A DNA stretch of 64,000 nucleotides from Bacteroidota bacterium (GTDB lineage: Bacteria > Bacteroidota > Ignavibacteria > Ignavibacteriales > Melioribacteraceae). The translations under genes were made by a program, and so were the position numbers. The notes beneath the pieces were generated by a model. The model saw only the letters and a list, made by a program, of their open reading frames with translations, was not told where the DNA came from and did no database searches. Each line of letters starts with the position of its first letter. Within the stretch, counting starts at the first letter, position 1. Below, piece by piece: positions 59,775-64,000 of the stretch. The stretch spans positions 124,001 to 188,000 of the forward strand of contig JAHISV010000007.1 in assembly GCA_018818065.1 (NCBI GenBank). Reading direction: 5' to 3'.

Positions 59775-62402
59775 ATGAAAAACGACAAACCACCAAAAGC
59801 GGCCGAATTACTCTTAAAAATTCTTTTAGTGGAAGAGGATTTCTTTGAACGGCTTGGCGACTACGAGGAAGGTTATATAATTAAGCGAAAGGAAAAGGGA
59901 AAAGGAAGAGCCGATCTTTGGTACTGGTTGCAGGTGCTTCTTGGAATTCCTGTTTTTATAAAAAAAACATTTTACTGGGGGACGGTTATGTTCGGGCATT
60001 ATTTTAAAATTGCGTTAAGAAATTTCAGAAAACAAAAACTATTCAGTTTTATTAATGTGCTTGGTCTGGCAGTAGGGCTGGCAGCCTGCATCATGATTCT
60101 CTTCTGGGTTCAGGACGAAATGAGCTACGATAAATTTAACAAGAATTATTCGAGTATTTATCGTGTAGAACGTGAAATGAATTTTGATGGGCAGTATGCC
60201 CAGATTCCCATCACCTCTTATCCGTATGGGCCAACTATGGTTGATGAGTATCCCGAAGTATTAAAATCAGTTCATCTTGTTCATGACGAGATGTTTGTGC
60301 TTGATAAGAGAAATGTTCTGAACAGAGTACCGGTACTTGGAGCAGACAATTCCATATTCGAGATTTTTGATTTCAAACTGATTAACGGTGATGAGAAAAG
60401 TGCGCTTTTAGAACCACGCTGCCTTGTTCTTTCTTCTGCCCTGGCAATGCAATACTTTGGCACTCTGGAGGTTGTTGGCAAATCACTTTCCGTTGACCAT
60501 AACGGAGAGAAAAATGATTACACCGTTACAGGAGTTATGCAAGATGTACCTGCTAATTCCCACATTCAATTTAATGCCATGGTATCTTTCGACACTTATC
60601 CTGAGGAGAGAAGAAGCGGTTGGCCAGGTAACTGGCTCTATACATATGTACTACTTTCCGAAAACGCAGATATAGATAGACTGGAAAGTATTTTCCCAAA
60701 ATTTCTTGATAAACATGTCGCCGCGGAAATTATACCATATCTGCCAGAAGGAGCTAATTTTCATGATGTACTTAAACTTAGATTAAAGTCACTAGGATCA
60801 ATTCACTTATCTCCAGCTGAATATTTTGAAATCGATCCACAGGGGAATATGACATACATTTATGTTTTCTCTGCCATTGCAGGACTAATACTATTAATAG
60901 CCTGTATCAATTTTATGAACCTTTCAACAGCCAAGGCAAACAAAAGAGCAAAGGAAGTTGGATTGAGGAAATCGGTTGGGGCCTACAAACAGCAATTATG
61001 GAAGCAGTTTTTAAGTGAGTCCACCATTACAGCTTTCGCGGCACTATTGGTTGCTCTGCTTCTAATACTTCTCCTTCTGCCAGGGTTTAACACGCTCTCG
61101 GGTAAAGATCTTACTATTTCTATTTTGTTTACTGAGAACAACTGGGTTTACTTATTACTTATTACAATATTTACAAGTATCTCGGCAGGTGTTTATCCTG
61201 CCTTCGTACTCAGCGCTTACGATCCCGTTAAAGTTTTCAAAGAAATTAATACAAAACGAGGCAGCTCAGGATTCAGAAAATCCACAACTGTATTTCAGTT
61301 TGTAATATCAATAGCACTTATAATCTGCACATTTGTTGTTTATAATCAGATGAATTACTTAAACGAAAAAGCTCTCGGTTTTGAAAAAGAAAACGTCATT
61401 ATTATTCCGGCAAACGGCGATGAATTTCTCAGTAATATGGTAAAGTTCAGAAACGATTTATTACAAAATTCGCAGATTCTTTCAGTTTCGGGTTCTAGTA
61501 ATTATCCGGGCAATGATAGGTTTTCTGATACTGTATTTAAAAGAGCAGATTCTGATGAAAAACTTGATATGACATTTCTTACAGCTGATTATGACTTTCT
61601 GAAAACCTATGGAATAGAGTTAGTCAGTGGTAGAGATTTCAGCAGAGAATTTGTAAGTGATGCAAATAATGCAGTAATTATTAATGAATCGGCACTGGTA
61701 AAATTTGGACTTACAAACGAAACGGCGCTTGGTAAAAAACTAAATCCTGCAGGCAGGTTTCTTCCAATAGAAGAGGTAACCATAGTAGGCATCGCGAAGG
61801 ATTTTAATTACACTACTTTGCACGACCAGGTACGTCCTTTCGGAATTCTTTTAACTGAACAGATAATGGATTTTATATCAATAAGAGTAGCACCCGGAAG
61901 CAGTAAGGATGCAGTCAACTATGTAGAAGAAAAATGGCGTGCAATGTTCCCTCAGCAAGAATTTAATTTTTCGTTCTTAGATGAACGAATACAATCACTT
62001 TACGAAAGTGAACAGAGTATGGGCAAGATCATCATGATATTCTCACTCTTCTCGGTATTTGTCGGCTGTTTGGGATTATTCGGTCTAGCCTCTTTTACAG
62101 CTGAAGAGAAAACGAAAGAAATTGGGATTCGGAAGGTGCTGGGCTCTTCTGTAGGTGAAATAATAATGATGCTTAGTAAACAATTTGTTAAATGGGTACT
62201 TTTAGCAAATATTATTGCCTGGCCCCTTGCCTACTTTACCATGGATAGCTGGCTGCAGAATTTTGCTTACCAGACTGAACTTTCATTTGGGATTTTTATT
62301 TTGGCGGGTTTTATTGCAATTATTATAGCTTTGGCAACGGTCACCTATCAGGCAGTAAAAGCAGCGTTAATGAATCCGGTAAGTTCGCTAAAACACGAGT
62401 AG
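59775..62402 (+). CDS. FtsX/MacB-like permease with N-terminal prefix domain
   Basis: An 875-residue membrane protein. The first about 70 residues (PPKAAELLLKILLVEEDFFERLGDYEEGY) form the permease prefix domain seen in PadR-linked permeases. A double FtsX permease follows: FKIALRNFRKQKLFSF, periplasmic domain, EVGLRKSVGAYKQQ, second periplasmic domain and EIGIRKVLGSSVGEI. It resembles the 32645 permease but adds the prefix. An ATPase must come from elsewhere. Probably exports a substrate or acts in stress response. Confidence 0.88.
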   Translation: MKNDKPPKAAELLLKILLVEEDFFERLGDYEEGYIIKRKEKGKGRADLWYWLQVLLGIPVFIKKTFYWGTVMFGHYFKIALRNFRKQKLFSFINVLGLAVGLAACIMILFWVQDEMSYDKFNKNYSSIYRVEREMNFDGQYAQIPITSYPYGPTMVDEYPEVLKSVHLVHDEMFVLDKRNVLNRVPVLGADNSIFEIFDFKLINGDEKSALLEPRCLVLSSALAMQYFGTLEVVGKSLSVDHNGEKNDYTVTGVMQDVPANSHIQFNAMVSFDTYPEERRSGWPGNWLYTYVLLSENADIDRLESIFPKFLDKHVAAEIIPYLPEGANFHDVLKLRLKSLGSIHLSPAEYFEIDPQGNMTYIYVFSAIAGLILLIACINFMNLSTAKANKRAKEVGLRKSVGAYKQQLWKQFLSESTITAFAALLVALLLILLLLPGFNTLSGKDLTISILFTENNWVYLLLITIFTSISAGVYPAFVLSAYDPVKVFKEINTKRGSSGFRKSTTVFQFVISIALIICTFVVYNQMNYLNEKALGFEKENVIIIPANGDEFLSNMVKFRNDLLQNSQILSVSGSSNYPGNDRFSDTVFKRADSDEKLDMTFLTADYDFLKTYGIELVSGRDFSREFVSDANNAVIINESALVKFGLTNETALGKKLNPAGRFLPIEEVTIVGIAKDFNYTTLHDQVRPFGILLTEQIMDFISIRVAPGSSKDAVNYVEEKWRAMFPQQEFNFSFLDERIQSLYESEQSMGKIIMIFSLFSVFVGCLGLFGLASFTAEEKTKEIGIRKVLGSSVGEIIMMLSKQFVKWVLLANIIAWPLAYFTMDSWLQNFAYQTELSFGIFILAGFIAIIIALATVTYQAVKAALMNPVSSLKHE

Positions 62403-62424
62403 AAAATTTAATAAATATTGAAAA

Positions 62425-62453
62425 AGCCCCTCAGTTAAAATGAGGGGCTTTTC
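62425..62453. terminator. Strong terminator shared by convergent genes
   Basis: Stem AGCCCCTCA / TGAGGGGCT with a 7-base loop, A-run before and TTTTC after. It can serve both the permease (plus) and bacteriohemerythrin (minus) genes. Confidence 0.85.
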
Positions 62454-62479
62454 ATTTTACCATCATAATTTTAAACCTT

Positions 62480-62896
62480 TTATTCTATCCTTCCATTTTT
62501 TGCAAAATAGTCCTTGTATTCCATATCCTTTTGAAGAATATGATCAATAAGCCATTCTTTAATTAATTTTGTTAATTCTTCAATAGCGTAGTTGCTACCA
62601 TCTTTAAGACGCTCCAAAACATGGATAATTTGTTCAATAAGTTCCTCGTGCAATTTAGAATGGCTGACCAATTCAGGATAATAATTTTTCTTTAATAATT
62701 CTTCTTCGTCCTTAAAATGGTACTTAGTGTAATCAATTAAACTTACTAAAGTATTTTTCAATACATCTTGCTGCAACCCATCAGCTCTTGCTTTTAGAAA
62801 TGTATTTGCAATTTGGACAAGCTTTTTGTGCTGCTCATCAATTAACTCAATACCAACTTCATATTCTGTTTTCCAGACAATTCCCAGATAAGCCAT
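62480..62896 (-). CDS. Bacteriohemerythrin
   Basis: A 138-residue four-helix protein with a diiron O2-binding centre. Ligands appear in order: ELIDEQH (first His region), DYTKYHFKDEEE (HxxxE), HSKLHEE (HxxxH) and DHILQKDMEYKDY (HxxxxD). It binds oxygen in micro-oxic cells for storage, sensing or delivery. Monocistronic on the minus strand. Confidence 0.92.
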   Translation of the reverse strand: MAYLGIVWKTEYEVGIELIDEQHKKLVQIANTFLKARADGLQQDVLKNTLVSLIDYTKYHFKDEEELLKKNYYPELVSHSKLHEELIEQIIHVLERLKDGSNYAIEELTKLIKEWLIDHILQKDMEYKDYFAKNGRIE

Positions 62897-62951
62897 TTAA
62901 TATGCCTCAAATAATTATTTACTTAGATACATTCTAAAACTTAAATTTCAT

Positions 62952-63311
62952 TTATGACAAGAGCCATTTAATGCCTTCTTTTTCAGTCCGAAAAAGTTTA
63001 GCCATTCCGCCATTATTTGCAACTACAGTCTCACCAAAAGCATTACTTGAATATGTTTCTTCTTTAGGATCAATAAATGCTATATTCAATCCAGCAATCA
63101 ATTTAGCAACAATTACACTAAGACGATGAATTTCAATAGTCTTTAACTTCCCCGATACTTTATCAACAATTAAAATTTTTTCAATATTATCGTCTTTACA
63201 TTTCCGGACAAGGTTTTCCCAAAAGTCGACAGCCGCTTCAAATTTTTCAATCCCTTCTATTTGAACATACAAATACCCTGGTCTTCTTTCATATGAAATT
63301 GTATAATTCAT
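62952..63311 (-). CDS. Hypothetical STAS/SpoIIAA-like protein
   Basis: An about 119-residue soluble protein. The alternation YTISYERRPGYLYVQIEGIEK, then IEKILIVDKVSGKL, resembles the SpoIIAA-like/STAS fold, although no defining catalytic residue is visible. GGGGAGG just before 63311 supports that start over an ATG at 63326. It lies in a minus-strand run with a monooxygenase-like and a kinase gene, but spacing does not prove an operon. Confidence 0.55.
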   Translation of the reverse strand: MNYTISYERRPGYLYVQIEGIEKFEAAVDFWENLVRKCKDDNIEKILIVDKVSGKLKTIEIHRLSVIVAKLIAGLNIAFIDPKEETYSSNAFGETVVANNGGMAKLFRTEKEGIKWLLS

Positions 63312-63362
63312 TTCCTCCCCAATCACTAAACTCTGTACAGAATCTTACTTAACTATGGCACT

Positions 63363-63632
63363 TTAAATTACTTCCATGAACCTCATAACAGGCTCTTCGA
63401 GCATACCCGATTCTTTTTGCGCATTCTTTGCTTCGGGTGCACCGGTGAAAGCCCTTGCTTTTTCTATATCAGTAACCCTGAAAATACAAGTAACAATATT
63501 AGGATTGAAGGCATCACGCATTAATTCCATATCACATAATCCAACTTTTTCCTGCGCCTCAGTGTGCGAAGCAAATATTTTGTACCATCTATCAAAATCT
63601 TCAACTATCTGTTTCACATATAAATATTTCAT
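63363..63632 (-). CDS. Small dimeric alpha/beta-barrel protein
   Basis: An 89-residue protein with the strand-helix pattern YLYVKQIVEDFDRWYKIFASH...NIVTCIFRVTDIEKARAFTG that resembles antibiotic-biosynthesis-monooxygenase/EthD-like dimeric barrels. Catalytic residues are not obvious; ligand binding or a small oxygenase role is possible. Confidence 0.6.
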   Translation of the reverse strand: MKYLYVKQIVEDFDRWYKIFASHTEAQEKVGLCDMELMRDAFNPNIVTCIFRVTDIEKARAFTGAPEAKNAQKESGMLEEPVMRFMEVI

Positions 63633-63675
63633 CCAATCTCCTTCATGTACAGAATATTTTTAGACGTTCGACATC

Positions 63676-64000
63676 CTATTTTCTAAAATCAAATTTATCT
63701 TCAAAATCTTCCTCACTAAGAATATCATCATCCAAATCAGCCGGGACAGGAATATCAGGATGTTTAGCAAATGAAAATGTAAGCTGCTCGAACCAGGAAT
63801 CTTCGGTATTAACCATCTTAAGGATTTTGTTCCAAAGTTCAACAGGCGGGCCAAAAATATTCCAGTCTACAACCAGAACCCTAACCCCTCTTCGGCGCAT
63901 TTCTTTAATTAACTTTTTATAATTTTTATCGAGGTGTCTAAGATATTCAAGAGGAACGCCGGATTCCTGTTTTCTGCCGCGCGAACTCATTCGTCTGAAA
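63676..64000 (-). CDS. Deoxynucleoside kinase, 3' part (cut by window end)
   Basis: The frame runs off the right end of the window (upstream codons FRR precede MSS). The visible part, RRMSSRGRKQESGVPLEYLRHLDKNYKKLI, is the lid-helix region of the dCK/dGK-like deoxynucleoside kinase family (RGR..E..(I/V)..EYL..L...Y), followed by RVLVVDWNIFG. The catalytic P-loop part lies outside. It would phosphorylate deoxynucleosides for salvage. Confidence 0.75.
   Translation of the reverse strand, partial: FRRMSSRGRKQESGVPLEYLRHLDKNYKKLIKEMRRRGVRVLVVDWNIFGPPVELWNKILKMVNTEDSWFEQLTFSFAKHPDIPVPADLDDDILSEEDFEDKFDFRK

Overview
The window is AT-rich chromosomal DNA from a Gram-negative bacterium of the FCB group (Bacteroidota / Ignavibacteria-like). 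Signs are a TonB-dependent receptor, many lipoproteins with a Cys after a hydrophobic signal, lamin-tail and CotH surface proteins, roughly 800-residue FtsX/MacB-like permeases, a Mip-type FKBP, a CPBP protease, ECF sigma control and frequent TTG/GTG starts. The species cannot be fixed by reading alone. No rRNA, tRNA, CRISPR array or transposase was seen.

Layout. 0-6 kb: lamin-tail lipoprotein, TonB receptor, TiaS-like protein coupled to an ABC exporter, MazG-like hydrolase. 6.3-8.3 kb: a metal-efflux operon (SmtB/CadC-like repressor with its palindromic operator, then two CDF transporters). 8.4-11.5 kb: an unknown protein plus a degenerate SNF2-helicase/Mrr-like protein. 11.5-18.8 kb: mostly housekeeping genes (redox/ferredoxin-like proteins, aldo/keto reductase, M28 peptidase, acyl-ACP thioesterase, isochorismatase, cupin, FKBP, acyltransferase). 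29.2-43.2 kb: S9 peptidase, orphan response regulator, FtsX permease, UbiA, HIT, methyltransferase, a HlyD-VTC-DUF4956-CotH surface operon and a sigma/anti-sigma/CpxP-like trio. 57.6-64 kb: uridine kinase, CPBP protease, PadR plus FtsX permease, bacteriohemerythrin, small proteins and the 3' part of a deoxynucleoside kinase gene.

Three accessory islands break this backbone, each with its own boundary signature. (1) 18.85-29.15 kb lies between two exact copies of a 22-bp terminator hairpin, with a decayed third copy at 22.93 kb. It carries two modules: putAbiC-like membrane protein plus double-DUF262 protein (probable phage defence), and a four-gene operon of MFS exporter, sigma54-like AAA+ ATPase, PLP enzyme and radical SAM/B12 enzyme (probable small-molecule pathway of unknown product). 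(2) 44.1-48.1 kb is a run of single-direction gene units separated by four copies of an attC-like repeat and looks like an integron cassette array without integrase. Its cargo includes a TIR-like protein, a transglutaminase-like exported protein and small membrane proteins. (3) 50.0-57.6 kb is bounded by a direct duplication of the 5' end of the uridine kinase gene. It holds a RiPP-type cluster: a 39-residue precursor not annotated by length-limited ORF calling, a PqqD-like recognition protein, a radical SAM/B12 enzyme, an M50-like/TPR membrane protein, an LspA-like peptidase, an ABC exporter and a LuxR-type regulator.

The best candidates for undescribed biology are the RiPP cluster of island 3 and the four-gene operon of island 1. 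All functions are inferred from motifs read by eye; no database search was run.
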